This document shows positions 23,786 through 32,456 of a stretch of DNA of 32,533 nucleotides, one piece after another. Origin of the DNA: Defluviitaleaceae bacterium (GTDB taxonomy: Bacteria > Bacillota > Clostridia > Lachnospirales > UBA5962). Location: positions 1-32,533 of the forward strand of contig WRKF01000174.1 in assembly GCA_009778165.1 (NCBI GenBank), given 5' to 3'. A program made the translations under genes and the position numbers. A model generated the notes under the pieces. It was not told the origin of the DNA, searched no databases, and saw only the letters and a program-made list of their open reading frames with translations. Numbering within the stretch: position 1 is the stretch's first letter; each line of letters opens with the position of its first letter.

Positions 23786-25078
23786 ATGACTATAAAAATA
23801 GAAAACCTTGGAAAAATTAAAATAGCCAATATAGATATAAAAGGCATAGCCGTTATAGCGGGGTTAAACAATACTGGCAAAAGTACAGTAAGTAAAACTC
23901 TATTTTGTGTTATTAATAATTTTTATAATACAAATAAAACTATAGAAACTATTAAAAAAACGATGTTTCATAGAGAGATAAGGAGGCTTAATCTCAGAAT
24001 CATTGAATCGAATAAATCATTTTATTATTTTGGCTATGATACATATTCAGAGGCACTTGATGCCCCCAATAAAATATACAGTTTGTTTAACAAAGGGTCT
24101 ACTCTTACAAAAGAAACCTTATGGGAGTATATACAAAGCGATGCACCTAAGTTTGAAAGTGGTACACTGGAGATAGGTAATGAAAATAGCTTGTATACAT
24201 GCGTGTCAGAATTGACGAAAATATATGAATTATCTGACGTTTTTTTGCTTTCTGAAAATCTTTCGACATATTTAAACCACGAATTTGCACAGCAGATAAA
24301 TAATATATATTTGCCTGATTGTATTGCGAAGATAAACTTTAATACAGGGAAATCTGATACAGAGATTACGATAAACGACAATAATGTTCAAAACATTTCA
24401 ACTGTAATTGACACTGAAAAACAAGCTATTTACATAGATACCCCTTATGTTTTGGACAGCATATATCCAGGGTATGCGGAAGCCCGTTTTTTTACAAACA
24501 AATTTTCGCATAGAGAGTTGCTTACCGACTTTCTCAATAACAGTAAAAACCCTAACGTTGGAGAAACGCTATTTTTGAAAAATAGGCTTGATAAAGTTTT
24601 TCAGAAATTGCAAGAAGTAATACCGGGTAAAATTTTGCAACAAACAAACCATTTTTTCTACATGGAAAAAAAGGGATCTTCTGAAGGTATAAAATTGAAA
24701 AATTTGTCATCCGGCTTAAAAACTTTTGCTATGTTCAAAAAACTACTGGACAATGGCTCCCTTGAAGAAGGCGGAACACTGATATTGGACGAACCTGAAG
24801 TGCATCTGCACCCAGAGTGGCAACTGGTTTTTGCAGAGGTTATTGTTTTACTTCAAAAAGAGCTAGGTATGCATATACTTATAAACACTCATAGCCCTTA
24901 TTTTTTAGATGCACTTGATGTGTATTCTAAAAAGCATAACATATGTGAAATAACTAAATACTATTTGGCGGAAGAAGCTGATAATGGTGTTGAAATACAT
25001 AACGTTACAGGAAATTTAGAGCAAATATACAAAAAAATGGCCGCCCCATTGCAGAAGCTAGATAACGGGGGTGAATAA
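23786..25078 (+). CDS. ABC/SMC-class AAA ATPase of a putative two-gene defence module
   Basis: The protein has 430 residues. Walker A is GLNNTGKST (26-34), the signature-like motif is LSSGLKTF (307-314), Walker B is LILDEPEVHLHPE (D335, E336), and the switch region is INTHSPYF (H369). This is the AAA_15/AAA_21 (OLD/RecF-like) layout, with a divergent insert between the two halves. There is no Toprim domain, unlike OLD itself. Similar ATPases pair with nucleases in defence systems such as Septu, Gabija and PARIS. The next gene starts 2 nt after its stop and encodes a predicted nuclease. Function as sensor or regulator of that partner is inferred. Confidence 0.85.
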   Translation: MTIKIENLGKIKIANIDIKGIAVIAGLNNTGKSTVSKTLFCVINNFYNTNKTIETIKKTMFHREIRRLNLRIIESNKSFYYFGYDTYSEALDAPNKIYSLFNKGSTLTKETLWEYIQSDAPKFESGTLEIGNENSLYTCVSELTKIYELSDVFLLSENLSTYLNHEFAQQINNIYLPDCIAKINFNTGKSDTEITINDNNVQNISTVIDTEKQAIYIDTPYVLDSIYPGYAEARFFTNKFSHRELLTDFLNNSKNPNVGETLFLKNRLDKVFQKLQEVIPGKILQQTNHFFYMEKKGSSEGIKLKNLSSGLKTFAMFKKLLDNGSLEEGGTLILDEPEVHLHPEWQLVFAEVIVLLQKELGMHILINTHSPYFLDALDVYSKKHNICEITKYYLAEEADNGVEIHNVTGNLEQIYKKMAAPLQKLDNGGE

Positions 25079-25080
25079 AT

Positions 25081-25686
25081 TTGGTTGATTTCAAAAAAAC
25101 TTTAATGGACATTTCGTTTGATGATGCCAACAAGGAATATTTGAGCAACTCTAAATTAGAAGTTATACACTTCGATTATCTTACTGAAAAACACATAGCA
25201 GGGTTAGGTTGTTCGGAAAAAATCTCATCAACAGATGCTTTGTTTTGTTGTAATCTTAAAAACGAAAATTATTTAATAGAATTTAAAAACGGCAAAATAG
25301 CCAGAGATGAAAAAGAAAACAAGGCGATTAAAAAAAATCTGGCAGCCAAAATTGTTTATAGTCTTTTGACGTATATGCAGCTGTTTAAAAAAGATTTGTC
25401 TCATGTTAAAGAGCACCTAATATACATATTAGTGTACAATGAGGAAAAAAACAAAGCAAATCAAAAAACCAGAACTTCTGTTTCAGAATCATTAAATAGT
25501 CATAAGTTTTGGATGGAGGATAGAGCTAAAATAGGAATCGCTGGAATCAAGGCTAATTTAAATGATTTTGAAAAATTGTATTTTAAAAAGGTTTACACAA
25601 TAACAGAAACGGAATTTCAAACACAGTTTGTTGATATATGGGAAAACACATCGTTTTGCACTTTACAAGTTTCTTGTGCTGATTGA
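25081..25686 (+). CDS. Predicted PD-(D/E)XK nuclease partner of the ATPase
   Basis: The protein has 201 residues from TTG at 25081, with CGGGGGTG about 8 nt upstream. The stretch STDALFCCNLKNENYLIEFK gives D52, E67 and K69 in the spacing and strand context of a PD-(D/E)XK active site, followed by NGKIARDEKENKA. After it come an alpha-helical region (KKNLAAKIVYSLLTYMQLF) and a predicted strand (EHLIYILVY). I do not recognise a named family. Likely role: DNA or RNA cleaving effector controlled by the ATPase. A terminator follows, so the two genes form a closed unit. Confidence 0.7.
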   Translation: MVDFKKTLMDISFDDANKEYLSNSKLEVIHFDYLTEKHIAGLGCSEKISSTDALFCCNLKNENYLIEFKNGKIARDEKENKAIKKNLAAKIVYSLLTYMQLFKKDLSHVKEHLIYILVYNEEKNKANQKTRTSVSESLNSHKFWMEDRAKIGIAGIKANLNDFEKLYFKKVYTITETEFQTQFVDIWENTSFCTLQVSCAD

Positions 25687-25712
25687 TATTTTCTTCTGTA
25701 ATAAACGCAAAA

Positions 25713-25757
25713 GCCCCCTATTCTTTGCATTTTACAAAGGCTATAGGGGGTGTTTTA
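25713..25757 (+). terminator. Rho-independent terminator of the ATPase-nuclease module
   Basis: CCCCCTAT (25714-25721) pairs with ATAGGGGG (25743-25750), with an inner CTTTG/CAAAG stem. TGTTTT follows. It lies 27 nt after the nuclease stop. Confidence 0.8.
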
Positions 25758-25796
25758 AGCTTTATATATAACATGCAATATTTCCTCACATGTGCC

Positions 25797-25816
25797 GGTG
25801 AAAATTGATTTCCGTG
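25797..25816 (+). repeat. 20-bp direct repeat, copy 2 (upstream of the MATE gene)
   Basis: This copy is identical to 23654-23673 and in the same orientation. It ends 18 nt before the -35 box of the MATE promoter. The flanking bases on both sides differ between the two copies. Confidence 0.9.
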
Positions 25817-25834
25817 ATTTTTTACCGAAACCTA

Positions 25835-25864
25835 TTGACAAATAATATAGTCTTGAGTTATAAT
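25835..25864 (+). promoter_or_regulatory. Promoter of the MATE-marR operon
   Basis: A perfect TTGACA (25835-25840) and TATAAT (25859-25864) are 18 nt apart, about 50 nt upstream of the MATE start. Confidence 0.8.
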
Positions 25865-25881
25865 AGTAATAAATCAAGACT

Positions 25882-25895
25882 GTCCAATATTGGAC
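25882..25895. promoter_or_regulatory. Palindromic operator candidate for the MarR regulator
   Basis: GTCCAATATTGGAC is a perfect 14-bp palindrome. It lies about 17 nt downstream of the -10 box and just before the MATE ribosome binding site. The operon's second gene encodes a MarR-type regulator, whose family typically binds such palindromes. A bound dimer here would block the transcription start region. Confidence 0.65.
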
Positions 25896-25913
25896 TGTCA
25901 ACAGGAGGAGATT

Positions 25914-27320
25914 ATGCCAAAAAATCACATTAAGAACACCAAACATGCAACTGTTTTCAAAGCCGCAAAAGAGCAATCCAACAAGGCGGCCGAAAGTATC
26001 ACAAAAACCCCGACATGGAAACACCTTCTGAAATTCTCATTCCCAACAATTATATCTATGTTGATAATGGGTACATTCGGAATAGTGAACGGCATTTTTG
26101 TTTCAAGGCTTATTAACCCTATAGCGTTAGCTGCCGTAAGCGTTGTTTTTCCGTTCCTTTCGTTTGCACTTGCTATCGGCTTTATGCTGGGCGTGGGCGG
26201 CAATGCCATGATTGCAAAGAAAATCGGAGAAGGGAAAGAAAAAGAAGGCAGGCAAAATTTTAGCCTTATCACACTTGTGGCGGTAATAGTGGCGGGCGTT
26301 GCCATGCTTGTTGGGCTGCTATTCCCCGACTTGATCCTTAACATTTTGGGTGTTGATGATTTTGTCCGTGGCATGGCATTAGACTATTTAAGACCGCTTT
26401 TGTGGTTCATGCCAACCACAATACTCGGCATTATTTTCCAACAATTCTTGATTACGGTTGGCAAGGCACACTATGGGGCAATAACAGCCTTGTTAGGCGG
26501 CATTACAAGCACGGCGTTAAACTTTGTATTCATTTACTTGCTGGATATGGGTATGCAAGGTGCGGCTCTTGCAACAAGCATCGGATACACTCTCCCCGCA
26601 ATTGTGGGTTTAGGATACTTTACATTCATTAGAAGCGGCAAGTTATATTTTGTCATGCCAAGACTTGATTTTCGGGCATTGGGCAGAACTTGTATAAATG
26701 GTGCTTCTGAAATGGTTACAATGCTTGCGGGGAGCATTACGGCTGTGCTGATGAATAACATTCTGCTAGACTTAGGCGGTGCAGAAGCACAGGCAGCAGC
26801 AGGTATAATGTTCGCAGGTTTGGGGATATTCTCAGCTCTGTTTGTAGGCTATTCCTCAGGGGTTGCGCCAATAATCAGTTACAATTTCGGCAAAGGCGAT
26901 ACAGACAATCTAAAGAAAGTATTCTCTAACAGCTTGCGATTGATAGGCGTTTTATCAACACTTGCAATGGCCTTGGCATTCATCTTTACGGACTTGCTTA
27001 TCAGCATTTATGATGTGCCTGTAGGTATACCCATGCACGAGATGGCAAGAACAGGGTTTAGAATTTTAGCCGCCGGGTTTGTACTTATGGGCTTTAACTC
27101 CTTTGCATCAATGTTCTTTACTGCACTAAACAACGGAGTGGTGTCCTCGATACTCTCCCTGTTCAGAACACTAATCTTCGTTTTCATTACATTTTTGACC
27201 CTGCCGGTAATCTTTGGCCTAAACGGTGCTTGGGCGGCAATTCCGGCGGCAGAGGTTTTAGCAATTATTATGACCGTGCTTTTCTTCAAAGTGATGAAGA
27301 AAAAATATAAGTATGCGTAA
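25914..27320 (+). CDS. MATE-family multidrug efflux transporter
   Basis: The protein has 468 residues and about twelve membrane segments in two similar halves, a normal length for MATE. The opening WKHLLKFSFPTIISMLIMGT followed by FGIVNGIFVSRL and the repeat-like second half beginning near INGASEMVTMLAGSITAVLM match the family. It exports drugs or metabolites driven by Na+ or H+. The start at 25914 has GGAGGAG upstream; a longer frame begins inside the operator. It is co-transcribed with the MarR-type gene, 14 nt apart, so expression is probably ligand-induced. Confidence 0.92.
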   Translation: MPKNHIKNTKHATVFKAAKEQSNKAAESITKTPTWKHLLKFSFPTIISMLIMGTFGIVNGIFVSRLINPIALAAVSVVFPFLSFALAIGFMLGVGGNAMIAKKIGEGKEKEGRQNFSLITLVAVIVAGVAMLVGLLFPDLILNILGVDDFVRGMALDYLRPLLWFMPTTILGIIFQQFLITVGKAHYGAITALLGGITSTALNFVFIYLLDMGMQGAALATSIGYTLPAIVGLGYFTFIRSGKLYFVMPRLDFRALGRTCINGASEMVTMLAGSITAVLMNNILLDLGGAEAQAAAGIMFAGLGIFSALFVGYSSGVAPIISYNFGKGDTDNLKKVFSNSLRLIGVLSTLAMALAFIFTDLLISIYDVPVGIPMHEMARTGFRILAAGFVLMGFNSFASMFFTALNNGVVSSILSLFRTLIFVFITFLTLPVIFGLNGAWAAIPAAEVLAIIMTVLFFKVMKKKYKYA

Positions 27321-27334
27321 GAAAGGGGTAAAAT

Positions 27335-27781
27335 ATGGACAACGATACTAAAAAAGCGTTATTTTCCGCACTAAAGGAAACGTGGCACAAGATGAATAGC
27401 CAATTTGACCTTTATGCAAAAGCGGTGGGAGTGAATTTTACAACTATTATTATCTTGCAATTTTTGTACGAGGCAACGGAAATTTATACCCAAAAAGACA
27501 TATGTGAAAAACTTGGCCTGCCAAAGCAGCTTGTAAATGCCATAATAAAATCTTTTTGGGAGCAAGGGTTTGTAAAGCTAAAAGAAGCCAAAGACCGAAG
27601 AAATAAGGATATACTTATAACAGACAAAGGGAAAGAGTATGCCGTATCGGTACTGAAACCCCTAGAAGATGCCGAATCTGCCGCATGGGATAACTTCACC
27701 GATGAAGAATTGACTGCGTTTGTCAGAGTATTGGAAAAGTATGTAGTGTCATTTGAGAGGGAGCTAAAAGAGCTTAAATAG
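27335..27781 (+). CDS. MarR-family transcriptional regulator
   Basis: The protein has 148 residues. The winged helix is visible in YTQKDICEKLGLPKQLVNAI (recognition region), followed by KEAKDRRNKDILITDKGKEY (wing), with helical dimer regions on both sides. It follows the MATE gene closely and has GAAAGGGG before its ATG. It most likely represses the operon through the palindrome at 25882-25895 and releases it on binding a small molecule. The link is inference from gene order. Confidence 0.88.
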   Translation: MDNDTKKALFSALKETWHKMNSQFDLYAKAVGVNFTTIIILQFLYEATEIYTQKDICEKLGLPKQLVNAIIKSFWEQGFVKLKEAKDRRNKDILITDKGKEYAVSVLKPLEDAESAAWDNFTDEELTAFVRVLEKYVVSFERELKELK

Positions 27782-27910
27782 CTTTGTTTACTCGTCGGAA
27801 TTGTAAGAAACAAAATCCACAAGATGATGTTGGCAAAACAGCTAACCCCTTTCAATTATCGGCTAATTACTTCTCGAATCGTTCAAACCAAAAGAAAATT
27901 TACATTAATC

Positions 27911-27939
27911 TTGCTATATTTAAAAAAATGCTGTATAAT
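27911..27939 (+). promoter_or_regulatory. Promoter of the UvrD-like helicase gene
   Basis: TTGCTA (27911-27916) and TATAAT (27934-27939) are 17 nt apart, about 70 nt upstream of the helicase ATG. Confidence 0.7.
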
Positions 27940-28011
27940 TTTGAAAAGATATTGATGTTAAAAAAATAAGGTTTTGTGCATATTACTAATTTCAAAAACC
28001 AAGGGTGAAAA

Positions 28012-29817
28012 ATGAACCAAATTAGCCTAAATGAAGGGCAACGTTGTGCAAAATTCCATAAAGAAGGGCCAATGATGGTTATAGCAGGACCCGGCAGTGG
28101 AAAAACAACTGTAATTACTCACAGAGTAAAGTATTTGATAGAAAATGGTATAGACCCCAACAACATTTTAGTAATAACCTATACAAAAGCAGCCGCAACT
28201 CACATGGAACAACGTTATACAACCATTGGAGGGAAAGGCAATGTTACATTTTCTACATTTCACAGTCTTTTTTTTAGGATATTGCGCCGACACACAAACA
28301 TTACTACCAACAATTTATTAATAGAAGATGCACGCACGGCAGTGCTAAAGTCTATACTAAAAGACCTTGATATAGACTGGGATGAAGAAACATTACAATC
28401 TGTATCATTAGAAATATCCCTAATAAACAACGACTTGTTGGACATAGATTTTTATAAGTCTTTGGCTATACAAGAAGCCGAGTTTAGGGTACTTTTTAAA
28501 ACGTACAAAACCTATAAAGAAGAACATGACAAAATAGATTTTGATGACATGTTAACAAAATGTTATGATTTACTTCTTTCCGACGAAAAAATTAAAGTGC
28601 AATGGCAACAAAAGTATAAGTATATAATGATAGACGAGTTCCAAGATATTAACAAAATACAATATCACTTAATTAAATTATTGTGCGAAACAAACAAAAA
28701 TATTTATATAGTAGGTGATGATGACCAAAGTATTTACAAATTTAGAGGTGCAAGGCCTCAGTTTTTGTTGAATTTTCCAAAAGATTTTGAAGGCACTGCC
28801 ACCGCCGTGTTGGATATAAATTATCGCAGCAGTGATCAAATTATAAAACTATCTAACAATATAATTAAGCACAATGACCTGCGATACAAAAAAATTATAA
28901 AAGGCACAAACCGCCAAGGGGATTTCCCTATTTTAATAAAAACGGAGAATATAGACCAAGAAGCTGTCTACATAGCCAAAAAAATACGCCAACTAAATAT
29001 CGAGTTAGATGAAATATGTGTGGTTTACCGAACCAATATACAATCTCGTGCCTTGATAGACGCTTTTTCCATATTAAATATACCCTATAAGTCAAAAGAG
29101 GAAATGCCCGTTATATATGAGCATTTCGTTGCAAAAGATATACTTGCATACTTGCAACTGGCTCTTGACAAAAATAACAATGATGCTTTGGAGCGGATAG
29201 TGAACAAGCCAAAACGCTATATAAACAAAGGGATTATTGCAAATTTAAAAGGGAAACCCTGTTTAATTGACGAATTGTGTAAAAGCCGCCATATCAAACA
29301 TTGGCAAAGAAAGCCCATAGAGGAGCTGGTTTTTCATCTTTCTAAATTGAAGAAGATGAGTCCCGTTTCTTCTATCAAATATATAAGAAAAGTTATAGAC
29401 TACAATAGTTATATAAAAGAATACGCTGCTTTCAAAAAAATAGGGCATAAAGGCTTATATGAGGTTTTAAGTGAGCTTACAGAATCTTCTAAAAATTTTA
29501 AAACTGTACAAGATTTTCTTACTCATGCAGAAAATTTTGTTAAAAATAAAAACAACCAACAAGACACCGGTGTGCAGCTTAGCACAATGCACGGTGTAAA
29601 GGGGCTTGAATATAAAGTGGTTTTTGTAATATCCTGTGTAGAAAGCCTCATCCCTCATGAGAGGAGTCACACAAAAGAAGATATAGAAGAAGAAAGGCGA
29701 TTGTTTTACGTGGCAGTGACCAGAGCAAAAGACATGTTGTATCTGTCTATCGTTAAAACACGTTACGAAGAAGAGGTAAAACCTACAAGATTTTTATCTC
29801 ATTCACTAAATTTGTAG
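28012..29817 (+). CDS. UvrD/PcrA-like superfamily 1A DNA helicase
   Basis: The protein has 601 residues. It shows a Q-motif (LNEGQ), Walker A GPGSGKTT (26-33), motif II MIDEFQD (near 206-212), motif III GDDDQSIYKFRGA (235-247), motif V TMHGVKGLEYKVV (about 525) and motif VI VAVTRAKDMLYL near the C-terminus. It is clearly shorter than PcrA/UvrD (about 720 residues or more), with a reduced 2B region and no C-terminal tail. It should unwind DNA 3' to 5' using ATP. It lies next to the accessory region, but it stands alone with its own promoter, so a housekeeping repair role is as likely as a defence role. Confidence 0.9.
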   Translation: MNQISLNEGQRCAKFHKEGPMMVIAGPGSGKTTVITHRVKYLIENGIDPNNILVITYTKAAATHMEQRYTTIGGKGNVTFSTFHSLFFRILRRHTNITTNNLLIEDARTAVLKSILKDLDIDWDEETLQSVSLEISLINNDLLDIDFYKSLAIQEAEFRVLFKTYKTYKEEHDKIDFDDMLTKCYDLLLSDEKIKVQWQQKYKYIMIDEFQDINKIQYHLIKLLCETNKNIYIVGDDDQSIYKFRGARPQFLLNFPKDFEGTATAVLDINYRSSDQIIKLSNNIIKHNDLRYKKIIKGTNRQGDFPILIKTENIDQEAVYIAKKIRQLNIELDEICVVYRTNIQSRALIDAFSILNIPYKSKEEMPVIYEHFVAKDILAYLQLALDKNNNDALERIVNKPKRYINKGIIANLKGKPCLIDELCKSRHIKHWQRKPIEELVFHLSKLKKMSPVSSIKYIRKVIDYNSYIKEYAAFKKIGHKGLYEVLSELTESSKNFKTVQDFLTHAENFVKNKNNQQDTGVQLSTMHGVKGLEYKVVFVISCVESLIPHERSHTKEDIEEERRLFYVAVTRAKDMLYLSIVKTRYEEEVKPTRFLSHSLNL

Positions 29818-29929
29818 TTATATGGTGGTTGGTTGTAAATTTACGCCAACCACAGCATAATTAACATAGCTAATGATAACTAATAATATTGTTTATATCA
29901 AACCCTGTTTTGGAAAGGTATGGTGAAAA

Positions 29930-30040
29930 ATGAGCAGTCCACACAAGAAAAGACGTTGGGCAAAAATAATAGCTATAGCTTTAGTAGTTATAATGCTAGG
30001 AGGTCCAATGATAGGCTTTATAATAGCACTGTTTGCGTAA
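29930..30040 (+). CDS. 36-residue membrane peptide
   Basis: The frame starts at ATG 29930 after GGAAAGG (spacing about 12 nt). It has a Lys/Arg-rich start (HKKRRWAK) and one membrane helix (IIAIALVVIMLGGPMIGFIIALF). Layout and size resemble short single-pass proteins such as Prli42-like peptides, but I cannot confirm the family. Composition and topology signals favour a real gene. The remaining DNA between the helicase and the gene at 30144 holds this frame and a stem-loop. Confidence 0.6.
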   Translation: MSSPHKKRRWAKIIAIALVVIMLGGPMIGFIIALFA

Positions 30041-30043
30041 GTA

Positions 30044-30112
30044 TTGCAACCGGAGGTTATAGCACTTTTCCCTGAAACCAACAAAAGTGCTAAATTGTGA
30101 TACTTGTTGCAA
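30044..30112 (+). other. Nested stem-loop in the leader of the acidic membrane protein gene
   Basis: TAGCACTTTT (30060-30069) pairs perfectly with AAAAGTGCTA (30083-30092). An outer TTGCAAC (30044-30050) can pair with GTTGCAA (30106-30112). No T-run follows, so this is not a standard terminator. It could be an mRNA-stabilising or regulatory fold just before the GTG start. Confidence 0.5.
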
Positions 30113-30143
30113 AAACACAAACATATAGAAAAGGAGGTCTAAA

Positions 30144-32198
30144 GTGAACGAAGACGAATTAAGAGAAGCATTGGATGAACTTGGACTGGAAGGACAGGAA
30201 GAACAAAACGAATCGGAAGCAAGCAATGCTTCCCTTGAAACGGAAGGGGGGGAAGACGGGGAAGATGCCGAAGATTTGTTGGGGCAATTGGAAAACGCAT
30301 TAATGCTCGACAATGACGAAGCAATGGCAGACATCATGAATGAGCTTACCGGAAGAACGACGGAAGAAGAAGCCGATATTGCAGAAGATGTTGTCGCCCA
30401 AGAACCTTTGGAAGAAAACGTTGCAGCAGAAGAAACTTTGGCTGAAGATGTGTTAACGCAAGAAGAACCACCACAGGAAGAACCGGCTCAAGAAGTAGCA
30501 GATGCTACAGCCGATGTAGCCGATACTGTTTCAGCAGAAGAGGAACAGGATCCTTATGATAGTAACCAACCTCTGACAGATGAAGATCTGGCTGCTATTT
30601 TGCGTGAGCTGGGTGCAGATACAGACGACCCCGTTATAGAGAGTATGTCGGCAACCTCAAACCTAGACACACCACCGTTGGAGCAAGAAGCAGACGCTGA
30701 ACCGGATCTATCTGAACAAGAGCAGCCACCGGAGCAGCCGAGTCTTGAAGATCTTGAGCCTCCCAAAACATCAAAATTTAAAGTCCCAAATTTGGATCGC
30801 ATGAACAAATTTGCAACCAAAAAAGTTGCCATTAGTTTGGCTGCTGCCATTTTGATATTTTCGGTAATTGGCGTTGTTGCCGCCATGGTACTCACACCAA
30901 CATTGCCACCTTTAGACATGGCAGAAGAAGGTCAAAGACCAATAGTGGTTAGCCAAGGAACTATAGGTGCCGGTGGTGCAAACTTCATATTTGTATCTGA
31001 ACAAAGAGGCACGGGTAGCAGTAACTTCTTTATGTCACGCATGTTAATAGACCACTTTGCTACTGTGTTCTATTTTGGTAACACAATATCATGGGAAAAC
31101 TATGCTGTACAGTTAATTGACGATCAAGGCAGACAATACCCTCTCTCCATCAGACATTTCAGACATGCTGTAGGCGACAGGCTTTCCTTTGAGCCAATCC
31201 ATACAGATGCCCGCGGGGTTCTGCTAACTATAGTCAATATACACACAGGAGATGAGGTTGCGTTTCCAATAGAGTTCTATGGTATATTGCACCGTATGCC
31301 GTCGTTCCACTTAAACACCCGCCATAGCAGTATACTGGGCGAATCCGTCCTGACCGTAACCGGAGGCAGGTTTGCAGCGAGCGGCAGCAGTGTTTTTTAC
31401 GAATTGGTATACGACTATAGCGGCTTTAGTTTTGAAAACATATTTTTAAACCAAGGGGTCTCCGCTCACGCTTTCTATGATCACCAAACTTTTGATATAG
31501 GAGACAACCGTATTTTGGGACGCATCGACTTCGAACCAATCGGCACCGGTGGGATCGATCTTAACCTTATGTTTTCCAACACATTTATTACATACTCAAT
31601 AAACCAAAGCATGAATGTGCAAGGGCTTTTGGCAAACATAATAGAAAACCAAATACGCATGCCTATTGGCCAAAACACACTTGTGTTGGAACGGTTGGGC
31701 AGGTTTGGTGCCGACTTCATTCTGGTGTTGCACGGTATGGACTACGAGGGTATGCGGCAAGAAACACGCATAGATGCCACTTTGCACGTAACCGATTCAA
31801 CGGGACACAGTGTGTCGCTTAATGCAAATGTCACTTCGGGACCGTTCGGAACAGATGTAATGTTCCCGGTAACGGCAACCCCACCGGGTACATCTTTAGA
31901 AAGCGTTGTTTTGGAACTTAGAACTGTCTTTTTTGGGGGCGATAATTTTAGTATAACTATCCCAAACCAAAATTTGGAAAGCACCCCTCACTTTATGGAT
32001 ATTCAAGTGTTAGAACAGGGGCGGGAGTTGGTTCTTGCCGGAGGCCACGAACGAGCTGAAGTTATTACCTATGCTATTGACAATTTTGACTTTACCGCTA
32101 TATATAGAGCGATAACCGGTAATGTGTTGGTAGACTATTTGGTAACGGCATATCGTGCAGATATAGGGTGGCACTTTACTACACATAGGTTAAACTAG
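30144..32198 (+). CDS. Large acidic single-pass membrane protein, function unknown
   Basis: The protein has 684 residues from GTG at 30144, with a perfect AAAGGAGG just upstream. Residues 1-205 are extremely acidic and probably disordered, with helical motifs at both ends: EDELREALDELGLEG near the start and DEDLAAILRELGADTDD near 148-164. A short basic region and one membrane helix (about 229-252) follow. The remaining 430 residues are probably beta-rich and extracellular, with possible Ig-like repeats. There is no signal peptide, so the acidic part should be cytoplasmic. I recognise no family. Two small genes follow on the same strand. Confidence 0.82.
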   Translation: MNEDELREALDELGLEGQEEQNESEASNASLETEGGEDGEDAEDLLGQLENALMLDNDEAMADIMNELTGRTTEEEADIAEDVVAQEPLEENVAAEETLAEDVLTQEEPPQEEPAQEVADATADVADTVSAEEEQDPYDSNQPLTDEDLAAILRELGADTDDPVIESMSATSNLDTPPLEQEADAEPDLSEQEQPPEQPSLEDLEPPKTSKFKVPNLDRMNKFATKKVAISLAAAILIFSVIGVVAAMVLTPTLPPLDMAEEGQRPIVVSQGTIGAGGANFIFVSEQRGTGSSNFFMSRMLIDHFATVFYFGNTISWENYAVQLIDDQGRQYPLSIRHFRHAVGDRLSFEPIHTDARGVLLTIVNIHTGDEVAFPIEFYGILHRMPSFHLNTRHSSILGESVLTVTGGRFAASGSSVFYELVYDYSGFSFENIFLNQGVSAHAFYDHQTFDIGDNRILGRIDFEPIGTGGIDLNLMFSNTFITYSINQSMNVQGLLANIIENQIRMPIGQNTLVLERLGRFGADFILVLHGMDYEGMRQETRIDATLHVTDSTGHSVSLNANVTSGPFGTDVMFPVTATPPGTSLESVVLELRTVFFGGDNFSITIPNQNLESTPHFMDIQVLEQGRELVLAGGHERAEVITYAIDNFDFTAIYRAITGNVLVDYLVTAYRADIGWHFTTHRLN

Positions 32199-32237
32199 CC
32201 CAAAATATCCATTATGGGTTAAAAAGGGAGGAAAACC

Positions 32238-32420
32238 ATGGCTACAGAAACGAGGGTGGCCCAAAAAGATAAGCTGTATAGTTTGCTAATCGTTAAAAAA
32301 GCATACGAAGATGCCGATATTGAGGTTTTGGACACTTTAACACAAACTATACAGTACGCCAAAGCCGTTATGGAACCGGAAGATGTGGCATATATAGAAA
32401 AACACGTAGCAGAGCTGTAA
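32238..32420 (+). CDS. Small 60-residue protein, function unknown
   Basis: The frame starts at ATG 32238, after GGGAGGAAAACC. It is hydrophilic and predicted helical (LYSLLIVKKAYEDADIEVLD, then TLTQTIQYAKAVMEPEDVAY). I recognise no family. It lies 39 nt after the acidic membrane protein gene and 36 nt before the next start, so it is probably in the same operon. Confidence 0.7.
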   Translation: MATETRVAQKDKLYSLLIVKKAYEDADIEVLDTLTQTIQYAKAVMEPEDVAYIEKHVAEL

Positions 32421-32456
32421 TGACCGCAATAAAAACCAATAAAAGGAGAACCTAAT

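Noticed and set aside
27784-27969. 61-codon frame between marR and the helicase gene
   Set aside because: It has a TTG start without a ribosome binding site and runs across the helicase promoter; no motif was recognised.
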